Shown here one piece after another: positions 32,128 through 43,652 of a stretch of 64,000 nucleotides of DNA. The notes under the pieces are model-generated. The model saw only the letters and a program-made list of their open reading frames with translations. It had not been told where the DNA came from and did not search any database. How positions within the stretch are numbered: position 1 is the first letter of the stretch; every line of letters begins with the position of its first letter. This stretch comes from Thermothelomyces thermophilus ATCC 42464 (Eukaryota; Ascomycota; Sordariomycetes; Sordariales; Chaetomiaceae), in assembly GCF_000226095.1 (NCBI RefSeq), contig NC_016472.1:1240001-1304000 (forward strand). The letters run 5' to 3'. The position numbers and the translations under genes are program-made.

Positions 32128-33631
32128 GCTGCTCTACCATCTTCCGGAATTTCTGGATGGCCTCCAAGCTGTTGCTCAACCGCGCGTACGTGTTGAACAG
32201 GGCGACCAGTTCGGTGCGCTTCAGGACGGGCACGGACGGCGGGTCGTTGTTGTCGAACTCGAACAGCACCTTGAGGGCGGTGCCGTAGCCGGCCGTCTGC
32301 AGCTTGCCCCAGAGGCGGCACTTGTCGCAGCCCACACAGTCCATCAGCCGGCTGACGTTGCGGAACCGGTTGCGGAAGTCCTCCTTGAGAGAGGGGCCCT
32401 CGCCGTTCTTGAACATGAGGCTCTCGTCCAGAGTCTGCGGCACGCTCGCCGCCCTCTCGGTGACCGCCATCACCTTGGTGCGCGTCACGGCGTCCTGCTC
32501 GGGATCGCCCAGGCAGAAGGTGTAGTCTTGCTGCTGCGAGAGGTACGGGCCCAGCTTGGCGACGGCGCGGGTGAGGAGCGCGTAGTTGAAGTAGAGGTTG
32601 CTGATGCGGTCCGGGAACTTGTGCAGGCGGTTGAGGTAGCAGCCGAGGTTGGGCTGCCACTGTCCCGTCGTCTGGTTGAGGAAGTTCCAGCACAGGTGCG
32701 TCGAGATGCTGGCGTGCATGCCCGAGATGACCCGGTAGAAGACGCGCTTCTCGAGACACTCGTCCTCGTGCTCGTATCCGGTCTTGGCCACGAAGGGGGT
32801 CAGCGGATTGTGCTGCCGCTGCTCCTCGAGGGCCTGCTGCCGGCCGGCGGCCTCGAGCACGGCCTTGAAGTCCATGGCCGCGGGCCCCTTGGGAGACGTG
32901 TCCTTACCGAGCGCCGCCGAGTGTGGGAACGAGCTCCGCTGGAAGCAGTTCTCCCGGTAGATGGCGTCCCAGACCTGCTTGGCCCCGTCGCCCGCGTAGC
33001 CGGTGAAGCGCTCCGGGTTGCGCAGCAAGCTCACGTAGTCGCCCTTGGAGGTCGCGCTCTCGTCTTCGGGCACGCAGTAGTCCCGGTCGTCGCACTCGTC
33101 GTCGTACTCGACCACGCAGGTCTCCCCCACGTTCTCCCCCAGCCCGCCCTGGAGCGGCCTCACCGGCTCTTCCTTCTGCATGCTCTTTCCCGGGTGCTTC
33201 GCGCGCGGGCCCTCCAGCTTGCCCAGCTCGCTGGCGCGCCATACCGGCGGGATGTCCTCCTCGTTGTCGAGCGTCTCGACGGCGCAGGCAATGTTGCCGC
33301 ACATGCCATTCTCGTCGTTCCAGAACGGGCATTTCTTGTGGAAGAGGTTGACTCGGTAATGTGAGAAGAAGTCGGTCGTCCGTGTCAGCTCGTCAAGGGC
33401 CGGCTTGACGTTGCGGTTCAGGCGCTCGAGCGTCGAGTAGGAAGCGCACGCGTCGCCGACGATGGCCTTGGGTGAGATCTGCCAGACGGAGCCGTTAGAA
33501 CGGAAGAAGCGGACCTCGGCCGCCGCCGCCGCCGACGTCACCGCCGCGGAGCAGTGCGACAGGGCAGCGCAGAGCGGGCCAAAAAAGGCAATGAGACTAA
33601 AGAGTGGTGCATATGCATACCGCGCAGTCAT
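31616..33631 (-). CDS. ero1: ERO1 endoplasmic reticulum thiol oxidase
   Basis: Two exons on the minus strand, 33631-31812 and 31724-31616, give 642 aa. The ATG at 33631 begins a signal peptide (MTARYAYAPLFSLIAFFGPL), which decides the start over upstream in-frame codons. ERO1 uses FAD and oxygen to reoxidise protein disulfide isomerase in the ER lumen. The shuttle pair CGNIAC (C111, C116) and the active-site CVGCDKC (about 432-438) are both present, with the family core CRLWGKLQTAGYGTALKVLFE beside it. The NxS/T sequon near residue 46 (NGSVW) fits a lumenal protein. A hexanucleotide repeat codes an ETETETETET run near residue 505. The second exon codes WHIVTCELRRLWQSFIGLP and the protein ends RVDEL, resembling an ER-retrieval tail. 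Convergent with Usb1. Confidence 0.95.
32097..32126 (-). repeat. Five GTCTCG units coding Glu-Thr repeats in ERO1
   Basis: On the plus strand GTCTCG is repeated five times without change; on the coding strand this gives alternating Glu and Thr in the C-terminal variable part of ERO1. Confidence 0.85.
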
Positions 33632-35240
33632 CTTGAGAAGAAGGCGAGGAGACCGATTCTGGGTTATGGCACCAGACCTGCGGTCCCCAGAGGGCAAACA
33701 CCGACAGGTAAAAGAGGCGACTGGCCGACTTCATCATCGCACTGAAGGAGAGCGGCGCAGTTGTCGCGGTCGCTCGCTCGGGTCGTTTGAGAAGTCGCGG
33801 GCTTGTTTTTGGCCACGGTCGTTGTGTTGTGGTACTGTAAACGTTTGGACCGTCTTTGGCGGTCTTCTGGGCGGCCGAAGCTCGATTGCGGTCTGGTTGA
33901 ATCCCGAGACCTGGCCTGAAACGTCAGAGTCCCAAGAGAAAGTGGTCCGATGTTGATTCGTGGCGGCCGGAAGAGGACACCCGGCAGGAGGCCGCTTATC
34001 GGGTCCTTTTATCGATCCTATCAAGGTCACTGCACAGGGATCGGCGGCCAGCGAAGAATTGCTTGGCGGGTTCTGGAAATGCAGGGACCAAAGGGGATCT
34101 GAAATCTTTCTCCCAAAAAAAGCGAGGGGGCAAACTTTCCAAAAATATCAAAGCCTGCTAGTGTATGTTCAGCCAGCTCCATCTTGGGATCGGCCCCGAG
34201 TCGAACGTCCCGGCCTGTCCCTGGGTTTTTTAAATGTCGGAAGACGCGGGGGAGGGGCCCGTGTGGGAAAGTTGAAATGTGTCCAAAACGGAAGATCAGC
34301 AGATGCTGAAATGCCGACCGAACGACCTGCCGCACGCTGATTGATTAAAAGGTCCCAAACCTTCCGATGTTCCATCCTTTCCGGCGGAGAGTGGCGTCGC
34401 ATTGCCCCATTTCCGGATCCGCTCCAGAGTTCCAGCGCGATGCATGGTTGCTAAGCTTGACCTTGTCGGCCGTCGAGCTTTTTTTTATCTCGCTGGGATA
34501 CGGATACGTGTATTCTAAATAGTACAGTAAGATGGTTCGTCCTATGTACAGTATGTACCTCGTACCTTGGTTCATCAAGCAAGTTGTTCATTCTCGTAAT
34601 CTCCCAGTCTGCTGTGGTAGTTGTAACTGCCTTCCGCCTTAGGTAAAATGGGTGCCTTATCTCCCAGGTGTATTTTGTTCTTCAGTCATGTCACCTTCTT
34701 CTTCTTAAGTCATTGGCATCCACAGCACACTGCAAAAAGCAAGCAGAGAGAGCATCATCATCACCATCATCCAAGGCACACAATCTTGGTCAAACTGTGT
34801 TATTGCTAACTGCTGTTGATCCAGTACATAACGTGATAACCAACAAATGCAGCATCTCGGAAGGCGTCTAGTCTAGCTTGCCCTGCCCTAGACGCAATTC
34901 CATTCCTCCTCTATCAACCCCATGCGATCCTCAACCGGCCGTCGGATCGGTGTTCCGATCCAAAGGCGGCACCGCTTCTCCATATCCTGTGATTGACTCC
35001 CCTGTCCAAATCACACCGCACGCATCCGGATCTCGTTGAGTGCAGGTTGCGGATCAGGCGTGCGCTTCATGCATCAGCCAATTCAAAGGCTCATGACGTC
35101 TACTAACTCCCCCAGTACCGTAGGCGTTGTAGTTATGCAATGTTGTTGACGGCTGTACGGTCGTTGGTTGCCATGATAATGCGAAACGCGGCGGAGACTC
35201 AGGCTTCGTTCTCGTCTTTCTCCGGGCCCTATATTTTGCC
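33632..35240. other. ERO1 promoter and Cks1 3' flank
   Basis: About 1.6 kb with no supported gene. A perfect 7-bp stem with a 4-base loop (GGATCGG/CCGATCC) lies at 34944-34961. Motifs of the TATGTACAGTATGTAC type occur near 34542-34557, like those in other spacers of this window. Confidence 0.5.
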
Positions 35241-35776
35241 TCACTGCGGTGGCTGGTAGTTCAGGGGACGCCTAGGGAGTTGTGGTCAGCGTTCCTGTAG
35301 ATCAATCAAGAGAAAGAGGCAAAGCGCGGCCGTGGCTTACTTGAAGAGGAGGATGTGGGGCTCCGGCTCATGAACCTCATAGTGTTCCCAACCAAGACTC
35401 TATTCAGCGTCAGTTACGGTTGACTCTTTGCCCGGTGCAGGGTGACGGACCTGTGTGATCCCCATTCCCCTCCACTCGTCTTCCCACAGGAGTTTGAGCG
35501 TGCCCTTCGACTTGTCGTGGTACTCGGGGGGGATGGCCTTGAGCATGGCCTTGGGCAGCTGCACGTGCCGGTACTCAAACTCGTTGTCAGAGTATCTAGA
35601 ACGGGTTAGAGTTGGTGCTACCCAGTTAAGAGTCGCCTTCACACCAAAACAGACCTGGTGGAGTAGTGTATCGAGTCGATGAACTCGTCCAGGCGCGCGC
35701 GCTCCTCCTCTGTCACTGGCCGCGGAACCCGGTTGCGGCGGCTGATATCAATGCCCATAAGCTCTGCATTCGACAT
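35241..35776 (-). CDS. cks1: Cks1/Suc1 cyclin-dependent kinase regulatory subunit
   Basis: Four short exons on the minus strand: 35776-35655, 35595-35451, 35399-35341, 35271-35241; 118 aa. The start [20 protein letters not shown] is the first ATG and is followed by the conserved [20 protein letters not shown] across the first splice. The core of the fold follows: [18 protein letters not shown], with [16 protein letters not shown] across the last two splices. Cks proteins bind CDK1 and recognise phosphothreonine in its substrates, giving multisite phosphorylation its processivity. The HxPEPH hinge needed for the beta-hinge exchange is intact as HEPEPH. The last exon codes only RPLNYQPPQ; reading straight on without that splice would give a stop immediately after LLFK, so the fourth exon rests on the good donor GTAAGC, the phase and the family sequence. 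Divergent from the Rsc4-like gene. Confidence 0.93.
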
Positions 35777-36988
35777 CTTTCCGGTTGCCGTGGCGCTCAA
35801 AGACGGGAAAGGGGTGGTGGTGTTATCGGTGTGCGCGATCGCTGTGGTGCCCTTGGCTGAGGCTTCTCACTCCGAAGCTGGAACGGCGCGACCGAGGCTC
35901 GGAAAGCTATTCGGAATCGCCCGTATGCCTTCTGTACCGGTTGGCTTGCGGCGATCTCGGGGACGTGGGGAGATGCGCGACCGAGAAACGCGGTTTGGTA
36001 GCAAATCAGGATGTCGGAAAGAAGAATTGGAGGTGCACTTGATATTCGTGTCTTTGGTGTAGACGTAGGTAGGTTTTGCAAGACGTGGTACGATGTTGGC
36101 TTTCGCGCGCGCGACTGGGCTGGCGTTGAGTGAAATTCGATGTGGAGGAGATGGTTCTGAGAAAGCGGTCGAAGATAAACAAATCGGAGTCGTTCGTCCG
36201 CTTGGCCTCTGGAGGGAGCTGCCGCTCTTGCCCGACGCTAAAATTTTAACCCCCCTCCGACCCATGTGGGCTTGAAGCACAGGCCAATAGAAGTGCCAAT
36301 TGCGGCAACTACTCCGTACTTGCTCACTGGAATCCAACCGCCAGAGGACGATCAGAACCGTCCAAAAACACGCCAAAGCCTCTCATGAATACTCAATGCA
36401 GCGGAAGAGGCCACCTGAAGAGACTGTAGGCACGTCAACTGTGTGTTGCGTACTGATAACCTTGGGCCGAACAAGCCATTCAGTCATATAGGCAGTTCCA
36501 AGCGCTTGTCGCACTGTGGGCCATCTCCCCAATATCGCATGCCAAGTCCCTTCACGCCCCTTGTCGGATCGCGTTGCAGTGAGCTGCAAAGGCGCACATA
36601 CGGAGTACAACGACGGCGAACCATGTCCCCAGCCTGGCCACATCTCATCCGTACTTGTTGACGGACGGGTTCTGTTGCTCGGCTTTCATGCACGCGGTTT
36701 ACGCAGTCATCCTTTAGGGCTTGCCACCCGATTCGCTCGCTTTCTCCAAGATCCGCCGACCTGGTTGACCCTAGCGAGCTCATCTTGCCGAAAGCCCGTT
36801 CGAGCCTTTGCGCCTACCAACAACATCCATCATCGACGCGTCTCGACCGGCAGCTAATCCGCGCCTCGGCGACGGCGACAGCGACAGTTGGTGACACCAT
36901 CGCATTCAGCCGATAGCGAGGTGCACAATTTCTGCTTCACTGTCCTTCGACGCGACGCTTAACTGGGGCCGATTGGTGGTGTCGCGCG
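35777..36988. promoter_or_regulatory. Divergent promoter region of Cks1 and the Rsc4-like gene
   Basis: About 1.2 kb between divergent start codons. Two copies of one 9-base motif lie here in opposite orientation: TACTCCGTA at 36310-36318 and TACGGAGTA at 36599-36607. No gene is supported. Confidence 0.5.
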
Positions 36989-39570
36989 ATGGACCACAAA
37001 CGCAAGGCGAGCTCCTCTGGGGCTGGCATCGCGGACGGCGATGACCGGGCCACAAAACGACTAAAGACGCCAGGAGTAAGTTTCGATGGGCCAATCTTCC
37101 CCCCCTTCTCTCCTCGGAAGTTATGCCTGGCCCAAGCGCTCGATCATCGTGGGTTTCGGGCCTGTCAGTTGGCGTGGCCGCTCTCAGTTGGGGTTTGGCT
37201 CTGGGTGCGACTACAATCTCGGGCGCCCTGGAGTACGGCCTCCTGGCCTCCCGTTGGCTTGCAGACACGCAACCATGTGTTTTGTTGTGACTGTGAAGCA
37301 AAGTAGACTAACTGCGAGTACAGCAACCGTCCGATTACAACCTCCTGCAAGGCGAGACACGCGAATCCACGACCGCTTATGGCCTACACTTTCTTGAAAC
37401 GATTCGGAGGACAAAGGACAAAAGGTACTTCTGCCGGCCTTCGTTTTCCTCCGTCGCATGCTGATTCCCGACCACAGCGGCCGTCTTGTGGCGAGTTACT
37501 TCGAGAATCTCCTCCCTCGGGAGACGAACAAGGAGTATTACGAGCGCATCCGCATGCCAATCTCTCTCAAAACCATCGAGAGAAAGCTCCATAACCAGGA
37601 TTTCAAGAACCTGTCCGAGCTCGAGAGCTATTTCAAGCGCATGGTGACCAATGCGAAAGAATTCTACCCCAAGAATTCGGAGGTCTTTGAAGATGCGGAG
37701 CGCGTGCGGAAAGCGTTGAGCAACTACATGACCAAGACGAACCCGGCGTACAAACTTATTCCCGGCTACAGCTGTCAAGCAACCCCGATCCCCAATGATC
37801 TGCAGCCTGAACCAGAGGTGGCAGCTCTCACTGCCACGGCGGAACGCACGGAAGCTGAGAACCAAAAGGCTGGGAACCAGGACGCCGAGGGAGAAGAGGA
37901 TGCGCAGGGCGAGGAAGACGCTGACGGCGAAGAGGATGAAGACGAGGATGACGGGAGCTCGAGAAGGATTGTCCTCAAGAGGAAAGGGCCCGGCCGTCCT
38001 GCCAGGGCCGGGTCGGAACAAGCCAGAAAGTTGGACAAGAGCGGGAGGGTCAAAGCCGACCACGAGTACGAGGGGGTGCCGTACAAAGGGCTCACCTTCC
38101 AGCAAGCCCAAGAAAAGATTGTCGAGGAGCTGATCCGGAAGCCTGACGAATCGTGAGTTTGGCCTTCCAACTTTGGACCTTTTTTTTTTTTTTTTCTTGG
38201 ACTGCTGACCGAGACAAGGGGGGACCCGTACTTCCTGGACTTCATCAACCTGCCGCCACGCAGCTACAAGGACTATTTTGCCGTCATCACATCGCCCCTC
38301 TCCCTGAAGGGATTGCAGAAGCTGGTCAAGGGTATCCATGGCCGGCAACCTGCGACCGGCGTTAGCGACTTCAAGAGCTGGGCAGCGTTTGAAGAAAAGG
38401 CGAGCCTGCTCTGGACCAATGCGCACTTCTACAACGAGGAGGGGAGCGTTATCCATACGCTAGCGACAGAGCTCAAGGTATGTATGACTGGTGGCATCTG
38501 TGTGGTTTAATGGCTGCCGCGGAGCTAACCAGTGACCGAACCAGAACTGCTTCGAAGCCGAGCTGAACGAAGCAAAGGCCGTGGTACAGGAGCCGCCTCA
38601 GCCCAAGATCAAGCTGAAGATGACTCCTGGCCAGGAAACTCCGGTGCTCGGCTCCAAAAAGATCACAATACACGTCGGGGGGTCCAGGAGCAGCACAGCG
38701 GCCCCTTCTCCTGCGCCACCAACAGGCCGGTCAGGCGATTCAGGCGGTACTGACGGTAACCGCGCCCTTCCTCCGGCGAACACGGCGGCCGCCGGTTTTC
38801 AGGGCGACAGTGCCAAGACGGTGCCCGGCGCCGTGGCTTCTCCACGTCCCGCGGTTGCAGGCGCCCAGCAAGCCGCAGGGCCGAATGGCAACGTGCCAGG
38901 TGCCGTCAATGGTACAGACGGAGCGGGGGCTCCGGGGCAGTCCTTCCAGCAGCCCCCCCCCGGTCAACAGTTGCAGAATGGCCATGCACAATCAGGACCG
39001 ACACCGGCTCCAGCGCCACCCATCTACGACTTCAAGTATCGTGCTCCCGGTAGAGGTATGTTCATGCCCATGTCCCCCAGGTCTTGGGAGGGGAGCCGTT
39101 TGATCTTTCTTAGGGGTCGTCATCCTAACCTTTTGCGACTAGGTGTTGCCGATGCTCTCCTGCCGAGCGTTTTGATCCGGACACATCCTACCCTCGTCAT
39201 AGACCCCAAGTTCAGACTCGAAATCCCCGCCCACCCGAAGGAAGCGCACCAGAACCTCACGACGCACATCCCAGCCACCCACAGCCGCTTGCAGCTCATC
39301 CCGCGCCTGGCCCCGTTTGAGCAGCAGGGACGGCAGTACCGCATGTTCGTGACGGTCAACGGGCAGACGATTGGTAGAGCCCCTCCTGTGCCCGCTGACG
39401 ACGATCCGCTGCCTCCCAACCCGATCGTTTTCGACTTGGTTCTGCAGCCCGTCACGAACATCATCGCCGTCACGGTCATTGCCAGCCTCCCCAAGGGGCA
39501 GAGGCTGCCAAATGGCGCAGACTGCGAGGTCGAGAAACTCGTCCTCAATGTGCAGCTCCTCAGGGTATAG
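36989..39570 (+). CDS. Rsc4-like double bromodomain chromatin remodeller subunit
   Basis: Six exons: 36989-37075, 37324-37424, 37478-38152, 38219-38477, 38545-39055, 39143-39570; 686 aa. The first exon is MDHKRKASSSGAG with a basic KRLKTPG end. Bromodomain 1 spans about residues 50-150 (SGRLVASYFENLLPRE, YYERIRMPISLKTIERK, and FYPKNSEVFEDA with the acetyl-lysine-binding Asn in PKNS). An acidic linker and an AT-hook-like KRKGPGRPARAG follow, then bromodomain 2 at about 268-372 (FLDFINLPPRSYKDYFAVI, TNAHFYNEEGSVIH). A Pro/Ala/Gly linker leads to a conserved C-terminal domain (about 555-686, LPSVLIRTHPTLVID to EKLVLNVQLLRV). Two bromodomains plus this C-terminal domain fit Rsc4 of the RSC complex, which binds acetylated histone H3 tails. 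The last intron is 87 bp, has a CTAAC branch site and no in-frame stop, so both spliced and retained forms keep the frame. Confidence 0.88.
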
Positions 39571-40328
39571 TAACCCCAAACCCCCCCCCCCCCCGAGAGA
39601 GCGCCTCGGCTTTGCTATCGGGGCAGGGGGAGAAGCGTATCGCTCAAAGCCGCGGGGAATGTTACAATGTCGGCCCCAAACACTGTATGGATATCATGAG
39701 GGCAAGGTTAGCGGCTCGACTAGGTTCTGGCGTTTGGGACAATGGCGGTGTGCCTCTGTCTGCGTTATTATGGCCGCTTTACTGGGGAGAGGGTGTCAGA
39801 GGTCGGGTGGTCGGTTGGTTTTGTTGTTGATATTTTATGCACTGTAGATCTACCGTGCCCACAATGGAATCAAGACTTTTTTTTTTCTTCCTTTCTGCTT
39901 TTGTCTCCCAAGCTGGGCTTTTTTTTGGAATGCTGCTTGATCGATCCCTTACCTCACGGTGAGGGCGGCGTTCGGGGTTGACGGCTCCCTTTGTTTGCGT
40001 TCCTCCGGATGCGGTCCTCATCGAGAGGCGATGCCTGCACCGTTTCTTCCCTATCCGGGCCTATCCCCCCCCTTTTTTTGAGCGAGGCTTCCGCTTCCCG
40101 TCCTAACTTGGCTACCTCTTTGTCTTGCCCACCATATCAGATGAACAAACCATGACCCATAAGAACTCCTAGTTTGTTTTATATATATATTATTCTATTC
40201 TACACTTCCAATGTTGTAATAACACCTCAGGTTGTTTTATTCCAAGGAGGACACAACAACCCCCTGACGCCAGCATAGCTCCAAATCAATCCAAACCCAT
40301 CAATCACTCTAAGTTCGACGGCCCTCAC
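39571..40328. other. Spacer between two same-strand genes
   Basis: The Rsc4-like 3' flank and the promoter of the next gene. A C14-type run begins a few bases after the stop codon (near 39582), T-rich runs lie at 39879-39887 and 39921-39928, and an AT dinucleotide stretch at about 40181-40190. Confidence 0.5.
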
Positions 40329-40449
40329 ATGGACGCTAGCGACTTTCAGCTCCGAGACCGCTCCTTTGCCGATGACGGCTTCCGGCACAACTCCAACTTT
40401 GCCCGCGCCCTGTCCTCGTATAGCCACTCACCCCAAGGAGCTCCCCCTG

Positions 40450-40483
<34 letters not shown>

Positions 40484-42820
40484 CGCCAGCGGCGGCGGCG
40501 TACGTCGCACCCGCTCCCGGAGCTCGCGGATGAGGACTCAGAATCAACAACGACAACAACAACAACAAAAACAACCCTTCACTACCACCTCCGTCTCTTC
40601 ATCCTCCTCTTCATCATCCTCCACCCCCGCCAACATCAGACGCCGAGGCGGCGTAGCCCCGATGCCTCCCACCAACGCAGAGGAGTCGTCGTCGTCGCGG
40701 AGGAGGTGGTGGTGGTGGCGAGGGCGAGGGCCAGGGCGGCGGCGCGGGCTGGAAGAGCTCACTAGCGGGTCGTGGCGGCCGACGCGGGCGCGGTTCGTGG
40801 GTCCCGGCGGTCGGGATGGTGGTGGTGGAGGAGAAGGAGGAGGAGGGAGAGGGCTCTGGTCGGTTGAGCGGGGCGGGGAGCTCGAGAGCGAGTGGTATGA
40901 GGGGGTGTATGAGGACTTGTTTGACAAGGTGGGGGAGTTCGCGGCGTCGTATTTTGGGTATGGAGATCTCGCGGACCAAGTGAAGGGGCCGTCCTCGTCC
41001 TCGTCCCCGTCTTCTTTGTTTAAGGGGACTTGGGGTCCTGTTGGTGGTGCTGCTGCAGGGCAAGGCAGCGTCTGGGCGGACGCGGGGTCGTCGGAGCAGT
41101 TTCTGTGGTTTGTGGCCCAGGTTGCGATGCAGGATGATAATGCGGGCGGGTGGGATGTGCTGTTGACCAAGAGGCGGCAGCGGGAGTATCTGGTGACCGG
41201 AGTGATTGGGAAGATATTGGAGATGGAAGTCTTTGATGACTTGTTGTTCGGGGCGGATAAGGTGCAGAAGAGGATGTTGGAGGCGCAGGACGAGTGCACG
41301 CTTGATTATGAAGGTGAGTGCTGTCGGACCTGTTTCCTCTTTTTTTTCTTTATTTCTTTCTCTCTTTTATCCCGTCTCGAGGGACACCGTCTCGTCTGAC
41401 CCGAGACCAGGATACCACCGCACCGGCCTTCGTTCGCAGTGCGTCCGCACCCTCCTGGCCGGCGACATGCTGACTCCGGAGTTCTGGCCTCGCGTCGACC
41501 AGCTCACGCTCCAGATCACGGTGTTGCTGCTGCCCCTGGTCGACCTCATGGACGAGCACTTCCCGGCCAGCCAGGCGGCATCGCTGCGCAGCTTCTACCA
41601 GGACCTGCACGCCATCGTCGCTCGGGCCGGATACCTTTCCCTCGGCATCCGCTTGTCGAAAAACATCTTCCACTTCTCGTCGCCCGTCCCGGGAACGGTG
41701 TGGGACAACGACCAAGCAAACGTCGACAATCGCATCTACCGGGCTTCCGAGGCCGCCAACACCCGCGCCGATGCCGCCGCCGAGAAGGAGTGGAGGAGCC
41801 GGCGGGCTCGGCGGCTGGCTGCGCAGCGTGAGAGAAGAGAAATCCGAGATCGCGGGGCGGGCGTGCTGGCCTCGGCCAGGAGCGGATTCGAGGCCGTTCG
41901 CGGGTTCGTCACCGGTCATGGACAGGAGGAGGGCTCGGGGGATCATCAGCAGGGCGCCAACGACGTCTGGCGCCGTCCGTCCCGTATGGGCAAGGTCCAA
42001 ATCGTCCTCTGGCCCATGCTGCAGCGCTTCGCGACGGTCGGCGAGATCGACCCGCGCACGGGTACCGCATATGGGGAAAGCATCACCACCATCTCCAAGT
42101 CCCGGGTGGTTTATTACTACGGCCGAGTCGACGAGCGCGGCGAGGTTGGGGATAGGTCCCCGAGCCTGGCCGAGTGGGTGCGGAAGACGGACCGTAGGCG
42201 CGCTCGGATCGCCTTCCTGCCGCTTCGCTGGGCTGCGTATATCGCCGGCATCTGGCTGCTGCTTGCTTTCCTGGCAGGGAACGACCCGACTGCTGCCGAC
42301 GGGTTGCTGCGCCATGTCGGGCACGTGCCGGCGGAGGTAGCCAGGTATCTCGTCCGGGAAGCGGCCCTCTTCGTGATGGAGGTCTTCATCACCGTTATCG
42401 CCATCTTCATCGCATCCTCTAGGATGCTCATGTACTTTGCGTCTTCTGCCAGGAGCTCGCTGGACGGTCTGTTGGAAGATGGCCAGCGATGGCTCCTGGG
42501 TAGTGTCGGCGGTGTCGACCGGCGCGGAACCTTGGAAAATAGCACCACAGGGCACGGCTCGGCGTTCAATCGCGATGACCTGAGCTGGGCCTCCGTGAAA
42601 GACGTTGCGAAAGCACTTGCCGAGCAGCTCATCTGGTACGTCCATCCTCCCCCATCCTCTTCGCCTTGATGGGACCCCTTAAGATGGCCTGACATTGGTT
42701 GGAACAAGGAAACCGGTCACCGTTCACGTCCCCGTCGAGTACTCGACACACACCGCGGTTGCTGTCGAGACGCCGCCTCCAGATGGACGTCCATGGCTGA
42801 ACTGGTTTCGGTCAGCATGA
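40329..42820 (+). CDS. Unrecognised membrane protein
   Basis: Three exons: 40329-41313, 41411-42635, 42709-42820; 773 aa. I do not recognise a named family. The first 200 residues are low complexity: an Ala run coded by GCT repeats (40453-40482), Gln, Ser and Gly runs, and Arg/Trp-rich patches. From about residue 180 the sequence becomes ordered, with YEGVYEDLFDKVGEFAASYFGYGDL, EQFLWFVAQVAMQDDNAGGWDVLL and REYLVTGVIGKILEMEVFDDLLFGA. The second exon begins GYHRTGLRSQCVRTLLAGD and has a hydrophobic helix VDQLTLQITVLLLPLVDLMDE. Two likely membrane spans lie near 598-618 (WAAYIAGIWLLLAFLAG) and 645-671 (LFVMEVFITVIAIFIASS). The last exon (KPVTVHVPVEYSTHTAVAVE) ends FRSA. An Arg-rich, likely cytosolic segment lies near 455-475. 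The pattern resembles the conserved fungal hypothetical proteins that have a disordered head and alpha-helical body; function is unknown. Confidence 0.8.
40453..40482 (+). repeat. CTG/GCT repeat coding polyalanine
   Basis: Ten CTG units, read in the frame GCT, give an Ala run near residue 43 of the unrecognised membrane protein. Confidence 0.85.
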
Positions 42821-43652
42821 CTCTTGTTTCTCCTGGTTTGGTTGAATGTACTGTACTTATGCCATTTACGGCTGAGTCGCTTTTCCTTTGTTTCTGCTTC
42901 TTTTCATTTTCGAAGCAAAGCAACAGATGCCATGGATTTAGACAACTAGACACACCTGGAAGGCCGCAGGTATAGATGTCAGAAACAGAAACAAGGGCCT
43001 TGGCGATTGTGAATACTTATAAACATTGTGATGTAGAGGTGTCGGGCACGGTGGCTGCTGTTTGTTGTACAGTGGCTGTGGTCAGGTTCTCCGACTCAGC
43101 AGAGGGTGAGATTCTCGACCTTGAAAGGGAGACTCATATCTCGTCCCGTGTGACAGGCCTGCTCTGCATGAAGGAGTATGGTGGCCATGAACTCCCCTAG
43201 CCACCCGCCTTAGCCCATCCTGCAAAGCTATTTTTGAAACTCTGGCCTTGGTTGCTTCAGCCCGCCCAGAATACCGATTTATCGATGCCTCCCGGACCAA
43301 GGCAACTCCTGGCGGCTTCCGCGGCGGAATCAAGCCCGCTGATAACCAAATCCGAGGGTGGTCTCGGGCGAGCTCTTAATGGTGCAGAGGATGAACGGAC
43401 CGGTTCAGCTAGGTAACTCGAGCGGGCTGGGGATTTGGAAGGGCCATGGCTAGGATCAGATTAGACGGAGTCAAACCCTGGTGATCCGGTCCTGACAGAT
43501 CAGATCGCTCGGCGAGGCGGGCGCGACGTTTGACAAAGAACTGTCCATCGCCCCAACGTCGACTTCTCCGGGTCCAAAACTCCGAGGTGCTCGAGTGCCT
43601 GCCTGCTTGTCTGCCTGCTTGCCTTACTTGGTTTGGTTGCTTGCTTTGCATG
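42821..43652. other. Convergent 3' region
   Basis: Spacer between the unrecognised membrane protein and Swd1. A 74-codon frame starting with ATG at 42976 has no recognisable motif and lies where a 3' UTR is expected, so it is not called as a gene. A CTGC/TTGC-rich stretch lies near 43595-43625. Confidence 0.5.

Noticed and set aside
31973-33364. 463-codon open frame on the plus strand opposite ERO1
   Set aside because: Antisense shadow of the ERO1 coding exon, with no recognisable domain.
42976-43200. 74-codon frame MSETETRALAIVNTY after the unrecognised membrane protein
   Set aside because: Lies in the expected 3' UTR between convergent genes and has no family resemblance.
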